From Bacillota bacterium (GTDB lineage Bacteria > Bacillota > Clostridia > Lachnospirales > Lachnospiraceae): a stretch of 64,000 nt of DNA. The stretch is from NCBI GenBank assembly GCA_023415595.1, contig JAEZJW010000168.1:1-64000 (forward strand), read 5' to 3'. Below are positions 32,026 through 41,342 of the stretch, in pieces. Below the pieces are notes generated by a model. The model did not search any database, was not told the DNA's origin, and saw only the letters and a program-made list of their open reading frames with translations. The number at the start of each line of letters is the position of its first letter. The stretch's first letter is position 1. The position numbers and the translations under genes were made by a program.

Positions 32026-33354
32026 ATGCAGAAGGATATCATCTTTATTAAGAGTTTTTTTGAACAATTAGAGGCTCAGGAGATCCGATACTGTATCCTG
32101 AGGAAATATAAGGAAATTTTTCATGGCAACCTCCATGATGTTGATATGACAGTAGATTTTAAGAAGCTTCCTTCGGTCCTGCGGATCCTGAAGGAGCTGT
32201 CGGCAGTTCAGGGCTGGGAGCTTTTTTTAAGCACCACAAAGGATAACGGCAATCTCTATGCCTGTCATTATTATTTGACGGACGGATTGGAGGTTTTTAT
32301 TGTTCATCTGGATCTGTTCAGGAACTTCAGCTGGAATGGAATTCCCCTGCTGAAGAATGAGGATCTCCTTCGGGGCAGCATTAAGAAGGAGGGTATCAGG
32401 GTCTGCAGTTACGGGGTAGAGGCAGTCACGAAGCTGTTCTCCAGATTTCTGTACCAAGGGCATGTGAAGGAAGAATATAAGGAGGAAATTACCGGACTCT
32501 TCCGTAACAGCTATTCAGAAACCATGCTGCTGATGGGTCTGTTCTTAAATAAGGAGCTTGCCCATCGGATCGGGAGCTTTGTCCTGACTGAGAACTGGGA
32601 GGCACTGGAAAGCTTAAGACCTCTTGTCAGGGAAAATATCCTTCATAGCCGTAAAAGAATCAGGCGGCTTTTGGGTAGAATTAAGGCTCATGCTTTCAGA
32701 GCCGGTAGGTATCTAAGACATAAAGGCGTCATGGTTGCTTTTCTCGGAACGGATGGCAGTGGGAAGAGCTCTATCATCAACTGTCTTCCAGAAGTTCTGG
32801 AGAGATCCTTTAATCAGACACAGATACGGTATTATCATTGGAGACCTCGGCTGCTATCCGGTAAGAAGAGGGACAAGCAGGTGAGTTCTTCCGGAATGGA
32901 TCCCCATGGGAAGAAGCCCTATGGAAGAATTCTATCCCTGATGAAGTTTCTATATTTTAATCTGGACTATATCCTCGGATATTGGCTCTCCGTAAAGCTT
33001 AGCCTGGGTAAAAATCAGCTGGTGGTATTTGACCGGTATTATTATGACTACCTTTTGGATCAGTACCGTTACCGCCTGAAGTTGAATGAACATATTATTC
33101 GGTGGTTCAGCCATCTGATCCCCAAACCGGATATCACCTTTTTGTTGGTGGGTGATCCCGGGATTCTATATCAGAGGAAGAAGGAATTGCCTTATCAGGA
33201 AGTAGAGCAGCAGGTTAATCGCCTTCTTCAGAAGAAAGAGCTGTTTCCGAACAGCAGAGTCATTGATGTGAACGGGGAATTAAAGGAATCGGTTTTCAAT
33301 GTGGCTAAGTACATTTTGGATTATATGAAAGTAAGAGAAGATAAGAATGGTTAG
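32026..33354 (+). CDS. Two-domain protein: nucleotidyltransferase-like N-domain plus thymidylate-kinase-like P-loop kinase
   Basis: 442 residues. The N-terminal part (about 1-230) has YCILRKYKEI then LHDVDMTVD, resembling the acidic motif of nucleotidyltransferase-fold proteins. The C-terminal part starts with a Walker A, FLGTDGSGKSS, near residues 240-250, followed by FDRYYYDYLLDQYRY and TFLLVGDPGILYQRKKE, like thymidylate kinases. Similar proteins appear in polysaccharide clusters beside APH-like kinases, as here. They are presumed to phosphorylate a sugar or lipid precursor, but the substrate is unknown. The start at 32026 has GAGGA upstream; a GTG at 32014 is also in frame. It overlaps the next gene by 8 bp. 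Confidence 0.65.
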   Translation: MQKDIIFIKSFFEQLEAQEIRYCILRKYKEIFHGNLHDVDMTVDFKKLPSVLRILKELSAVQGWELFLSTTKDNGNLYACHYYLTDGLEVFIVHLDLFRNFSWNGIPLLKNEDLLRGSIKKEGIRVCSYGVEAVTKLFSRFLYQGHVKEEYKEEITGLFRNSYSETMLLMGLFLNKELAHRIGSFVLTENWEALESLRPLVRENILHSRKRIRRLLGRIKAHAFRAGRYLRHKGVMVAFLGTDGSGKSSIINCLPEVLERSFNQTQIRYYHWRPRLLSGKKRDKQVSSSGMDPHGKKPYGRILSLMKFLYFNLDYILGYWLSVKLSLGKNQLVVFDRYYYDYLLDQYRYRLKLNEHIIRWFSHLIPKPDITFLLVGDPGILYQRKKELPYQEVEQQVNRLLQKKELFPNSRVIDVNGELKESVFNVAKYILDYMKVREDKNG

Positions 33355-33907
33355 AAGATTATTATTGTTTTTATATTATGGCTTTGCCAGATACTACCCG
33401 GATAAGCCCTTTCCCGGGTACCGGTTCGGTAATTGGCTCCGGTCAGCCATAGGGAAGAGAGTCTTTCTGTCGGCAGGTACGAAGATCTGGATCAAGCATG
33501 GGGCACGATTTGATAATGGCAGACATATTAAGCTCGGAAATTACTCCCAGCTTGGGATCGACTGCAGAGTGGATAATGATGTAATCTTAGGGGATTATGT
33601 TCTGATGGGACCTGAGGTGGCCATCTACTCCCAGACCCATGAGTTCAAGGATTTGGAGGTTCCGGTCATGAATCAGGGAGCAATGGCGAGAAGACCCGTG
33701 GTCATCGGAGATGATGTCTGGATCGGAATCAGATCAGTCATCCTGCCCGGAGTAACGATCGGAAACCATGTTATTATCGGAGCCTGCTCTCTGGTAAACC
33801 ATGATATTCCTGATTATGCAATTGTAGGTGGAATCCCGGCCAAAATCCTTAAGTTCCGGAATGCAGGTGAGGACCCGGGCAGGAAGGAATGTGCCACGAA
33901 TCTGTAA
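33347..33907 (+). CDS. Hexapeptide-repeat acyltransferase (WcaF/maltose O-acetyltransferase type)
   Basis: A 186-residue left-handed beta-helix acyltransferase. Hexapeptide repeats run from about residue 65 to 170 (DVILGDYVLMGPEVAIYSQTHEF, then VVIGDDVWIGIRSVILPGVTIGNHVIIGACSLV). The catalytic His sits in SQTHEF. It would O-acetylate a sugar of the repeat unit using acetyl-CoA. It starts inside the end of the kinase gene, so translation is coupled. Confidence 0.85.
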   Translation: MVRRLLLFLYYGFARYYPDKPFPGYRFGNWLRSAIGKRVFLSAGTKIWIKHGARFDNGRHIKLGNYSQLGIDCRVDNDVILGDYVLMGPEVAIYSQTHEFKDLEVPVMNQGAMARRPVVIGDDVWIGIRSVILPGVTIGNHVIIGACSLVNHDIPDYAIVGGIPAKILKFRNAGEDPGRKECATNL

Positions 33908-33922
33908 TAATGGAGAAAAATA

Positions 33923-35140
33923 ATGAATATCTTAATTTCAGCGTACGCATGCGAACCGAATAAAGGCTCCGAACCCGGTGTTGGCTGGAACTGGGCAGTT
34001 ACGACAGCCAGGCATCATAGTGTATGGGTCATCACCAGGGATAACAACCGGCAGGCGATAACTTCCTATCTTTTGGAGCACCCGGAGCTTGATCATCTCA
34101 GACTGCATTTTATTTATGTCGGCTTGCCAAAGAAGCTTACCTTCTGGAAAAAGGGAAGAAGAGGAATGCGTCTCTTCTATCTGTTATGGCAGAGGAAGGC
34201 TGCGAAGGTTGCTGCTGTATGGAATCGCAGCGTACATTTTGATCTGGTTCATTCTATCACGTTTGTATCCTTTACCCAGACCACTTATATGTATCGGCTC
34301 CGTATTCCTATGATCTGGGGGCCTGTCGCAGGAGGAGATAATATCCCTAAGACGTGCTCCCGTAATCTGGAACCGAAGGAGAAATTCACTGAATTGCTCC
34401 GGAGAGTATCCCAGCAGCTTGCACTGCTTACACCCAGCATCAGAAAGACCATGAAGTACAGCAGCTATCTGTTTGCTGCCACTGAGGCTACGAAGGAGCT
34501 GTTACCCCTTAAATACCGGGATAAGACCACAGTACTACCTGCGATTGGGATCGAAGCTGTTCCGATTCTGCCTATTGCGAAGAGGGAGGAAGGGAAGCTT
34601 CGCGTGGTCATGGCTGGCAATTTGAATTATTTGAAGGCAGTGGATCTGGGTATTAAGGCTTTCCTTAGGTTAGCAGAAAACTACCCTGAGATAGAGCTTC
34701 ATATCCTGGGTCAGGGAAATAAGAAGGCGTATCTGAAGAAGCTTTCCGGGACCTACCTAAACCAAAGGATTTTCTTCGATCCGCCGGTACCCCATGATCA
34801 AATTACCGATTATTACAGCAGTATGGATATCTGCATCACTACGGCACTTCGGGACTCCGGCTGTATGACCATGCTGGAAGCTATGAGTGTAGGATTACCC
34901 TGCATCTGTCTGGCGAATGGCGGTCCGAAGCTTCTGGGTTCAGATACGCCGGAGCTTATGGTAGAGCCTACGAGCCGGATTGTTCAGGAGATCTCCGATC
35001 GGTTAAAGAAGCTCGTTTATGATAAGGAGCTTCGTATCGTAATGGGAAGGAAGGCTCATGAGGCTGCGATGAAATATCTCTATGATCGTAAGTGCCTGGT
35101 AATGGAGCCTTACTATAAGGAATGCGTACGGAGAAAATAA
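33923..35140 (+). CDS. Glycosyltransferase family 4
   Basis: A 405-residue GT-B enzyme. The N-terminus ILISAYACEPNKGSEPGVGWNWA carries the acceptor-side glycine loop seen in a common GT4 subgroup. The C-terminal half has VVMAGNLNYLKAVDL, HILGQGNKKAYL and a D-x7-E variant of the donor motif (DSGCMTMLEAMSVGLPCICLANGG). It probably acts in the cytoplasm on the lipid-linked repeat unit. Sugar specificity is unknown. A GGAG precedes the ATG by about 9 bases, and the gene is 15 bp behind the acetyltransferase. Confidence 0.83.
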   Translation: MNILISAYACEPNKGSEPGVGWNWAVTTARHHSVWVITRDNNRQAITSYLLEHPELDHLRLHFIYVGLPKKLTFWKKGRRGMRLFYLLWQRKAAKVAAVWNRSVHFDLVHSITFVSFTQTTYMYRLRIPMIWGPVAGGDNIPKTCSRNLEPKEKFTELLRRVSQQLALLTPSIRKTMKYSSYLFAATEATKELLPLKYRDKTTVLPAIGIEAVPILPIAKREEGKLRVVMAGNLNYLKAVDLGIKAFLRLAENYPEIELHILGQGNKKAYLKKLSGTYLNQRIFFDPPVPHDQITDYYSSMDICITTALRDSGCMTMLEAMSVGLPCICLANGGPKLLGSDTPELMVEPTSRIVQEISDRLKKLVYDKELRIVMGRKAHEAAMKYLYDRKCLVMEPYYKECVRRK

Positions 35141-35164
35141 GTGAATTACATAAATGGAGAAGCT

Positions 35165-35935
35165 ATGGAAACGAGAAAAATCAGTATTATAACCCCATCC
35201 TATCAGCAGGGAAAGTATATTGAACGGGCAATCAAAAGTGTATTGAACCAGAACTATTCCAATCTAGAGCATATTATTATCGACGGCGGCTCCGATGATG
35301 GAACACTGGATATTTTAAAAAGGTATCCTCATCTTCGCTGGATTTCGGAAAAGGATGAGGGGCAGAGTGATGCCCTGAATAAGGGCTTTCAGATGGCGTC
35401 CGGAGAGATCATCGGATGGCTGAACTGTGACGATTATTACGAGAAGGATATCTTTGGCAGGGTTATGCAGGCGTTTGAGGATCCTGAGACAGATGCTGTC
35501 TATGGGCAGAATTATTTTATCGATGTAAATGGTAATATTGTCGGAAGGAAATATCCGAATGAGCCAAACAGGCTGGTAGCCTGTTTCTACTGTTATATCC
35601 CTACGACCTCCTTCTTCTTTCGCAGAAATCTTCTGTCGGACAGGGACTTTATCGATAAGAATTTTGATATTACGATGGATAAGGAGCTATTCGCCAGACT
35701 GTTCTCGGAACAATGCCGCATGCGTTATCTTCGTGAGCCCCTGGCTTATTTCATGTGGCATGAGGATAATAAAAGCGCAAAAAGCCCCAGAGTGAAGAAG
35801 ATATGTCAGAAGGAATCAATTGAAATCATGAATCGGTATTTCTTTAATTTCAGGAGACTTCCGGACCGAATTCAGTTCCTGCTGCAGAGATTATTTTATT
35901 ATATCGCTATTCTAAGAAGAAAAACTATTATGTAA
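35165..35935 (+). CDS. Glycosyltransferase family 2
   Basis: A 256-residue GT-A enzyme. SIITPSYQQGKYIERAIKSVLNQ opens the domain, followed by HIIIDGGSDDGT (acidic donor site), EKDEGQSDALNKGF and the WLNCDDYYEKD DxD-type metal site. It adds one sugar from a nucleotide donor. I favour the ATG at 35165 (GGAG 5 bases upstream). The GTG at 35141, right after the previous stop, also has a GGAG and cannot be excluded. Confidence 0.85.
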   Translation: METRKISIITPSYQQGKYIERAIKSVLNQNYSNLEHIIIDGGSDDGTLDILKRYPHLRWISEKDEGQSDALNKGFQMASGEIIGWLNCDDYYEKDIFGRVMQAFEDPETDAVYGQNYFIDVNGNIVGRKYPNEPNRLVACFYCYIPTTSFFFRRNLLSDRDFIDKNFDITMDKELFARLFSEQCRMRYLREPLAYFMWHEDNKSAKSPRVKKICQKESIEIMNRYFFNFRRLPDRIQFLLQRLFYYIAILRRKTIM

Positions 35936-35961
35936 TTTACTAACGTCTGAAAGGAATATGT

Positions 35962-37446
35962 ATGAGCTGCTACCGCTCAATACAGGAAAATAGAATGGAG
36001 AATAGTATTACGGTTAAAACCAGCAGAAAAGTGATCGAAGCCAGTTTGGCATACACCGCAGGGAACATATTGCTGAAGGGGATCTCCTTCCTCTCAATTC
36101 CGATTTTTGCCCGAATCCTATCACAGGAGGACTTCGGTATCTTCAGCACTTTCATGGCCTATGAGTCCATCCTGTTTATCGTGATTGGAGTATCCATACA
36201 TAGCAGTATCAAAAATGCCAAATATGAGTTTACAGATTCACTGGATCATTATGTATCTTCAATTACGGTCATATCCATTCTGAATATGCTTCTGCTGCTG
36301 GGACTTTCCAATGCCTTCGCCGGTCCGCTCGGTAAAGTGACCGGATTTTCCTGGGCAATTCTTAATCTGTTGGTACTGCATAGTTTTTCCTCTGCCATTA
36401 TTACTGTATATAATGCCAGAATCATTCTGGATTATAACTATAAAAGCTATCTTAAGCTGGCACTGTTCAACTGTATCAGCAATATTGCCTTATCCGTTCT
36501 TTTATGCCTGACCTTATTTAAGAACACCAGGTATCTCGGGAGGATCATGGGACTGTCCCTGCCGGTTATACTGATCAGCCTCATCATCCTGTTTTTATTA
36601 TATAGGAAGAAACGCCCTTCCTTTCAGCGTAAATATTTTAAGTTTGCATTGAATTACAGCATACCTATGGTTCCGGACGGGATATCGCAATGTATGCTTT
36701 CCTCCTTTGACAGGATTCTCATCAGAAATATGTTTGGAAACATGCAGGCCGGGATCTATAGCTTTGCGTATAATATCAACCTGATCTATGTCATCATAGC
36801 CTCCTCCTTAAGCTCGGTTTATACCACCTGGTTCTATGAGAAGATGAACAGCAAGGACTATATGAAGCTGGTTAAATATACGATGATCTATGCGGTGCTG
36901 CTAACCGGCCTGTGCGTGCTGCTGATCTGCATCTCTCCTGAGGTCATGCTGATTCTTGGCTCGGAGAAATATAAGGATGCTGTTTCCTGCGGCATCCCGA
37001 TCCTAGCCGGAGGGTATTTCTCCCAGCTTACCATTCTTCCGATGAATATGGAACATTATTATAAGAAAACCGTTTATACGGCCTTCAGTACCAGCTCTGC
37101 TCTGGTGATTAATATTGCGCTGAATTATCTGCTGCTGCCGAGGTTTGGCTATCAGTTTGCTGCATACACTACGGTAATTTCCTACTTCTTTTATTTCTGC
37201 TTCCATTTGGCAGTATCCATTAAAGTATTGAAGAACAAAGTGCTGAACTACAAACTAATCTGGGGTAATATAATGTTCCTGCTGCTGATTGCAGCCTTGG
37301 CCGTATTCCAACTCAATTCCTTGCCAATCAGACTTGCTCTGCTCATGATTTCAGCTCTGTTCCTGGGGATAGAAATCCTGACTATTGATAAGAAATTCTT
37401 TCAGAATTTATATCACAGGTTTCTATTCAGGCATGGAACCGCTTAG
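35962..37446 (+). CDS. Wzx-type polysaccharide flippase
   Basis: A 494-residue membrane protein with many hydrophobic segments spread over the whole length. The N-terminal GNILLKGISFLSIPIFARILSQEDFGIFSTFMAYESI is the entry sequence of oligosaccharide flippases of the MOP superfamily, and SIPMVPDGISQCMLSSFDRILI begins the second half. It would move the undecaprenyl-linked repeat unit across the membrane. It is one of two flippases in the cluster (the other is at 61233). AAAGGA precedes the start at 35962. Confidence 0.87.
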   Translation: MSCYRSIQENRMENSITVKTSRKVIEASLAYTAGNILLKGISFLSIPIFARILSQEDFGIFSTFMAYESILFIVIGVSIHSSIKNAKYEFTDSLDHYVSSITVISILNMLLLLGLSNAFAGPLGKVTGFSWAILNLLVLHSFSSAIITVYNARIILDYNYKSYLKLALFNCISNIALSVLLCLTLFKNTRYLGRIMGLSLPVILISLIILFLLYRKKRPSFQRKYFKFALNYSIPMVPDGISQCMLSSFDRILIRNMFGNMQAGIYSFAYNINLIYVIIASSLSSVYTTWFYEKMNSKDYMKLVKYTMIYAVLLTGLCVLLICISPEVMLILGSEKYKDAVSCGIPILAGGYFSQLTILPMNMEHYYKKTVYTAFSTSSALVINIALNYLLLPRFGYQFAAYTTVISYFFYFCFHLAVSIKVLKNKVLNYKLIWGNIMFLLLIAALAVFQLNSLPIRLALLMISALFLGIEILTIDKKFFQNLYHRFLFRHGTA

Positions 37447-37486
37447 GGAAACATTCATCAAATAAGTGAATTCGAAGGGACAGCAC

Positions 37487-38752
37487 ATGTATATTAAGAA
37501 GATAAAACAAACGGATTATTTTATAATGTTTTCAGTTGTTTGGCTAATACTTTCTTCCTCGAGCCTTTTTTTCTGCATGCTTCATATGGAAGCAAGCATG
37601 GCAGTGCTTGGGCTGATTGCCATCCTATGGCTGGGCATAAATCGTAAGGTAACCTACTATAATTACCGGGCTGCGGCAATATTACTCGTGATAATTCTGT
37701 TCAATTTTGCTGTGAATTATGAATTCTTGAATGTGGATAAGAATATAGCAATTATCCTGATCAGAATTCTCTCGCTGGCAGTGATTATGAGCAATATTGA
37801 CAGAGATCAGTTTTTCCTGACCTATGTCAGAACCTTAGTAGTGCTTGCTGTCATCAGTCTGATCTGCTTCAGCTTTACCATGCTGCTGCCGGGAACCAGA
37901 CTGCCCTTCCAGACTACCACACTTTATAACGGGAAGCCATATATCTATACCTTTTATCATACTTTGGGCAGATGGATCATCGAAAAGAGAAATTGTGGAG
38001 TATTCTGGGAACCGGGTGCCTTTCAGATATTTTTGAACCTCGCGCTACTGATCCTTGTCACGAAACCGAAGCTTTTCAATGCGAGCCGGTTTCAGGCAGA
38101 GCGCTTTATCTCCATCGTGATCCTAAGTATCACGGTATTTACGACCCTGTCAACGACCGGATATCTATGCTATATCGCAGTTCTGGGAATTGGAATGTTC
38201 CATTCTATGAGAAATGCTGCACACAACGCGCGGACAGCTATTATACTGATTCTTGCCCTGATTGCTTTCTTAATCATTGAAATGCAGCTAGGTATTGTCG
38301 AATCCAAGTTGATCAATCAGCAGGGGTCGTATTCCACCAGGCTTAACGATACCACCGTCAGCTTTGAGATCGCCGGCAGGCGGCTTCTGACCGGCTATGG
38401 CTTTTCCAATCTCCACTCACCTAAGCTGCTTGCTCAGGAAGGAGTAACCTCTAATTCGAATGGTCTTGGCAGTCTGGTTGTTAATTTTGGTTATCCGGTA
38501 TTAGGAATTTATCTGATCTATCTTTATAAAAGACTGATGAATCTGTTTGATTTTAAGCTGATCACCGGCGCTCTGGTACTGGTGCTGTTCCTGTTGTTTT
38601 TTATGTCGGAGCCGGTTAATCTCATTACCCTGTTCCTGTCCTTCCTGTTTCGGTGGAGGGGGGAAGACAAGGAGCTTCAGCCACGGTTTAAGAATGCATT
38701 TGCCACAGGAAGAACGGGGCTGCAGGGAGGATATAGCTATGTTGCAAAATGA
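37487..38752 (+). CDS. O-antigen ligase/polymerase-like (Wzy) membrane protein
   Basis: A 421-residue protein with about ten hydrophobic segments and a large extracytoplasmic loop in the C-terminal half. The loop includes RLNDTTVSFEIAGRRLLTGYGFSN, reminiscent of the R-x(n)-G-x-G loop of Wzy/WaaL-type enzymes. The sequence RNCGVFWEPGAFQIFLNLAL earlier is common in polysaccharide polymerases. It would polymerise repeat units outside the membrane. The start at 37487 has AAGGGA 6 bases upstream. It overlaps the licD-like gene by 14 bp. Confidence 0.75.
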   Translation: MYIKKIKQTDYFIMFSVVWLILSSSSLFFCMLHMEASMAVLGLIAILWLGINRKVTYYNYRAAAILLVIILFNFAVNYEFLNVDKNIAIILIRILSLAVIMSNIDRDQFFLTYVRTLVVLAVISLICFSFTMLLPGTRLPFQTTTLYNGKPYIYTFYHTLGRWIIEKRNCGVFWEPGAFQIFLNLALLILVTKPKLFNASRFQAERFISIVILSITVFTTLSTTGYLCYIAVLGIGMFHSMRNAAHNARTAIILILALIAFLIIEMQLGIVESKLINQQGSYSTRLNDTTVSFEIAGRRLLTGYGFSNLHSPKLLAQEGVTSNSNGLGSLVVNFGYPVLGIYLIYLYKRLMNLFDFKLITGALVLVLFLLFFMSEPVNLITLFLSFLFRWRGEDKELQPRFKNAFATGRTGLQGGYSYVAK

Positions 38753-39647
38753 TTTTATAAAGCCGGAATACAGGGATAATTATTGGATTAATGAGGAAAA
38801 GAAGGCTCTTTGGTATATAGAACTGGAGCTTTTCAGGGAATTTGATGCCGTATGCAGCAAGTATGGGATTGATTACTTCTTAGTTGGAGGGGCGTTATTA
38901 GGTGCCGTACGGCATAAAGGCTTTATTCCCTGGGATGATGATATTGATATCGGAATGCTGCGGAAGGACTATGATGAATTCTTAAGGATAGCGGAGCGTG
39001 CCTTCCATGCACCCTATTTCGTCCAAACAGGAATTAATGATCCGGACTACTTTGACTGCATCATAAGGATCAGGGACAGCAATACAACCGGTATTATCCG
39101 GAAGGATAAGAACAGAGGCTGCAATAATGGAATATTTATTGAGATATTTCCTTTTGATGATATTAATCCAAACCGGATGCTATTAAAGCTCCAGCGCTTT
39201 AAAGCGAAGTATTACAGGAACATACTCCATTATAATATCTATCCGGCGGCAAAGTGCGATTATATGCGGAGGCTGATCGCCTTCTATTCCAAGCTGTATA
39301 TGAAGCTCCATCGGCTGGAAAAGGTTTTTTGGAGATATCAGCATTGGTGCAGCAGATACACGGCTACGGAATGTGAATATGTAGATCAGTTGGCTACCAT
39401 CTATTACGATATGGGGGTCAGCCGCTATCTTAAGAAGGATCTGGCAAGAACGATAACCGTGGATTTTGAATATCTGAAGGCCAGAGTGCCCATAGGTTAT
39501 GATAATGTCCTGAGGCATCAGTTCGGTGATTATATGAAGCTGCCGCCGGAGGAGAACAGAGGGAAGCATCATAATGACATTGTATTTTATAATCCTTATC
39601 TTCCCTATAGCGTGTACAATAATGCAGGAACAGAATTACCGGTATAA
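38739..39647 (+). CDS. LicD family phosphotransferase
   Basis: A 302-residue LicD protein. The family signature DYFLVGGALLGAVRHKGFIPWDDDIDIGMLRKDYDEFL spans residues 36-73 with the nucleotidyltransferase-like DDDID acidic site. LicD proteins transfer phosphocholine or other phospho-groups from a CDP-activated donor onto cell-surface glycans. Here it may decorate the polysaccharide; the donor is unknown and no licABC genes are in view. The start is set at 38739 with GGAGG 8 bases upstream, inside the end of the polymerase gene. Confidence 0.85.
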   Translation: MLQNDFIKPEYRDNYWINEEKKALWYIELELFREFDAVCSKYGIDYFLVGGALLGAVRHKGFIPWDDDIDIGMLRKDYDEFLRIAERAFHAPYFVQTGINDPDYFDCIIRIRDSNTTGIIRKDKNRGCNNGIFIEIFPFDDINPNRMLLKLQRFKAKYYRNILHYNIYPAAKCDYMRRLIAFYSKLYMKLHRLEKVFWRYQHWCSRYTATECEYVDQLATIYYDMGVSRYLKKDLARTITVDFEYLKARVPIGYDNVLRHQFGDYMKLPPEENRGKHHNDIVFYNPYLPYSVYNNAGTELPV

Positions 39648-39679
39648 ATCTTACGAATTATTACAATATGGAGGTATTT

Positions 39680-40246
39680 GTGTTAGATATCATTATTAGC
39701 GAAGTAACAGAATTGAGCAGACCCTGGCTGCCCCTGGCGGCCATTACCGGACTTTATGTTGTTTATGCAATCTGTATTTTAGATAGTATCAGTCAGAGGA
39801 TAAGCGCAATGAGGGCTTTCCATAAGAATAGAAAGAAATTTATCATATTGTATCTTTTCTATGTCTACCTGTTTATCGTGATTGCACTTACGATACTTTC
39901 CAGAGAAACCGGCTCGAGAGGTGGGTTTAACTTAAAGCTTTTTGGTACCTTTACGGGGGATATTTATGGGGATAAGAATCCGATCGAAAATATCCTTTTA
40001 TTCATTCCCCTGGGATTTTTAATGCCACTTCTATGGAGAGTTTTTTTTAAGGGATTGTGGTGCTTTACGGCAGGACTTATGTTAAGTCTGACGATTGAAG
40101 GAGTCCAGTTTTTTACCAAAAGGGGATATGTGCAGACGGATGATGTCGTTATGAATTTTATAGGGACAATCCTCGGATATACAGTCATATTTTGCTGTAA
40201 ACAGGCCGGCTTATGGATACAAAGTAGAAAAATCATGAAAGAATGA
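39680..40246 (+). CDS. VanZ-like membrane protein
   Basis: About 188 residues with four or five hydrophobic segments. NPIENILLFIPLGFLMPLLW and EGVQFFTKRGYVQTDDVVMNFIGTILGY are the core VanZ motifs. VanZ proteins are associated with glycopeptide tolerance and surface polysaccharide clusters, but their biochemical role is unclear. The start is uncertain: a GTG at 39680 lies 5 bases after GGAGG, while the in-frame ATG at 39668 overlaps that site. It is the last gene before a 260-bp gap and a new promoter. Confidence 0.78.
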   Translation: MLDIIISEVTELSRPWLPLAAITGLYVVYAICILDSISQRISAMRAFHKNRKKFIILYLFYVYLFIVIALTILSRETGSRGGFNLKLFGTFTGDIYGDKNPIENILLFIPLGFLMPLLWRVFFKGLWCFTAGLMLSLTIEGVQFFTKRGYVQTDDVVMNFIGTILGYTVIFCCKQAGLWIQSRKIMKE

Positions 40247-40472
40247 AGAAATCAAATCAGAAAAAACTGATATCATTTCTTGAAATATCATGTTTAAAGA
40301 AATAATATACCGGTTTATGTAAAAAACGCCCATGAGGGTTTGGAGAAAAAAATAGTAAGGTAATATCATGGATAACGTCGATTGAAAATATATGTTAGCG
40401 AATCACTTAATATGCTGTTAGAAAATAGGGTAATAGGTAAATCGGAATTTCCTTAATTTTACAAATTATAGA

Positions 40473-40501
40473 TTGTATTTATTGGACACCTATTATATAA
40501 T
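40473..40501 (+). promoter_or_regulatory. Internal promoter before the CpsBCD module
   Basis: TTGTAT (40473-40478), 17-base spacer, TATAAT (40496-40501). The rest of the gap from 40247 is AT-rich without a clear terminator. Confidence 0.65.
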
Positions 40502-40537
40502 TCATCTGTGGTAAAAGTTGGAAGTTTTAAAGTGCAA

Positions 40538-41323
40538 ATGCATACTCCAAAATGGAGTTATGATGGATCCATCAATGAATGGGGTGGTAATATACAAGGT
40601 TATTTTGATATTCATAGCCATATTCTGCCGGGGGTTGATGATGGGGCTAAGAACCTGGACGAGACCAGACGGATGCTATTACGGGCATATGACGAGGGCA
40701 TCCGGGTAATTGTAGCCACACCGCATTTTTTGGCCGGCGGAAAGAACCTTGAGGTTAACAGCTTAAAGGAGATATTTTATAAGGTTGCTGAGATAGCCTC
40801 CGAGGTTTCGGAAGACTTCCAGATCATTCTGGGAAATGAGTTATTCTATAATGCAAGTCTCATCGATGCGTTGAATCATGGAGAGGCACTTACCATTGAC
40901 GGCACAAGATATATCCTTGTGGAATTCGGGCCTCGGGTACCTTTCCGGTTCATGTGGGAGGGATTAAATAATTGCATTTTTGCAGGATATATTCCTATCC
41001 TGGCGCATACGGAAAGATATCAGTGCCTGATGAAGGACCCTGAGCTGGTAAGTGATTTAATTAAGCTTGGAGCATACATACAGTTGAACTTCTCCTGCAT
41101 CAGAAGCAAAGGCATTAGCGGAAGGTATGTGTTCTGCCGCAAATTATTAAGAAGGGGGTGGGTACATTTCTTAGGAACGGATACCCATGGTGCTTATGAA
41201 AAAACACTCCATACAAAAGAAGCCGTAGCTTTTCTTCAGAAGAAATTCGGTGAGGAAAGAACTCGGCTGCTGTTATGGGAAAATCCGATGACGATGGTAG
41301 AGGATGAGCACCTAAAAGTCTAG
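40538..41323 (+). CDS. cpsB: PHP-type protein-tyrosine phosphatase (CpsB/Wzb)
   Basis: A metal-dependent polymerase-and-histidinol-phosphatase fold tyrosine phosphatase of the CpsB/YwqE type. It opposes the CpsC/CpsD kinase and so regulates capsule synthesis. FDIHSHILPGVDDGAKNLDE starts the fold (metal-binding His-x-His), with VIVATPHFL, LAHTERY and GTDTHG supplying further ligands. Relatives start just before the FDIHSH, but here the frame extends 20-30 residues further. No start has a strong ribosome site. ATG 40538 is my choice; GTG 40508 coincides with the predicted transcription start, and a non-standard start near 40590 after GGGGTGG is also possible. Confidence 0.85.
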   Translation: MHTPKWSYDGSINEWGGNIQGYFDIHSHILPGVDDGAKNLDETRRMLLRAYDEGIRVIVATPHFLAGGKNLEVNSLKEIFYKVAEIASEVSEDFQIILGNELFYNASLIDALNHGEALTIDGTRYILVEFGPRVPFRFMWEGLNNCIFAGYIPILAHTERYQCLMKDPELVSDLIKLGAYIQLNFSCIRSKGISGRYVFCRKLLRRGWVHFLGTDTHGAYEKTLHTKEAVAFLQKKFGEERTRLLLWENPMTMVEDEHLKV

Positions 41324-41342
41324 ATAAAATGAGGAGTGAAAA

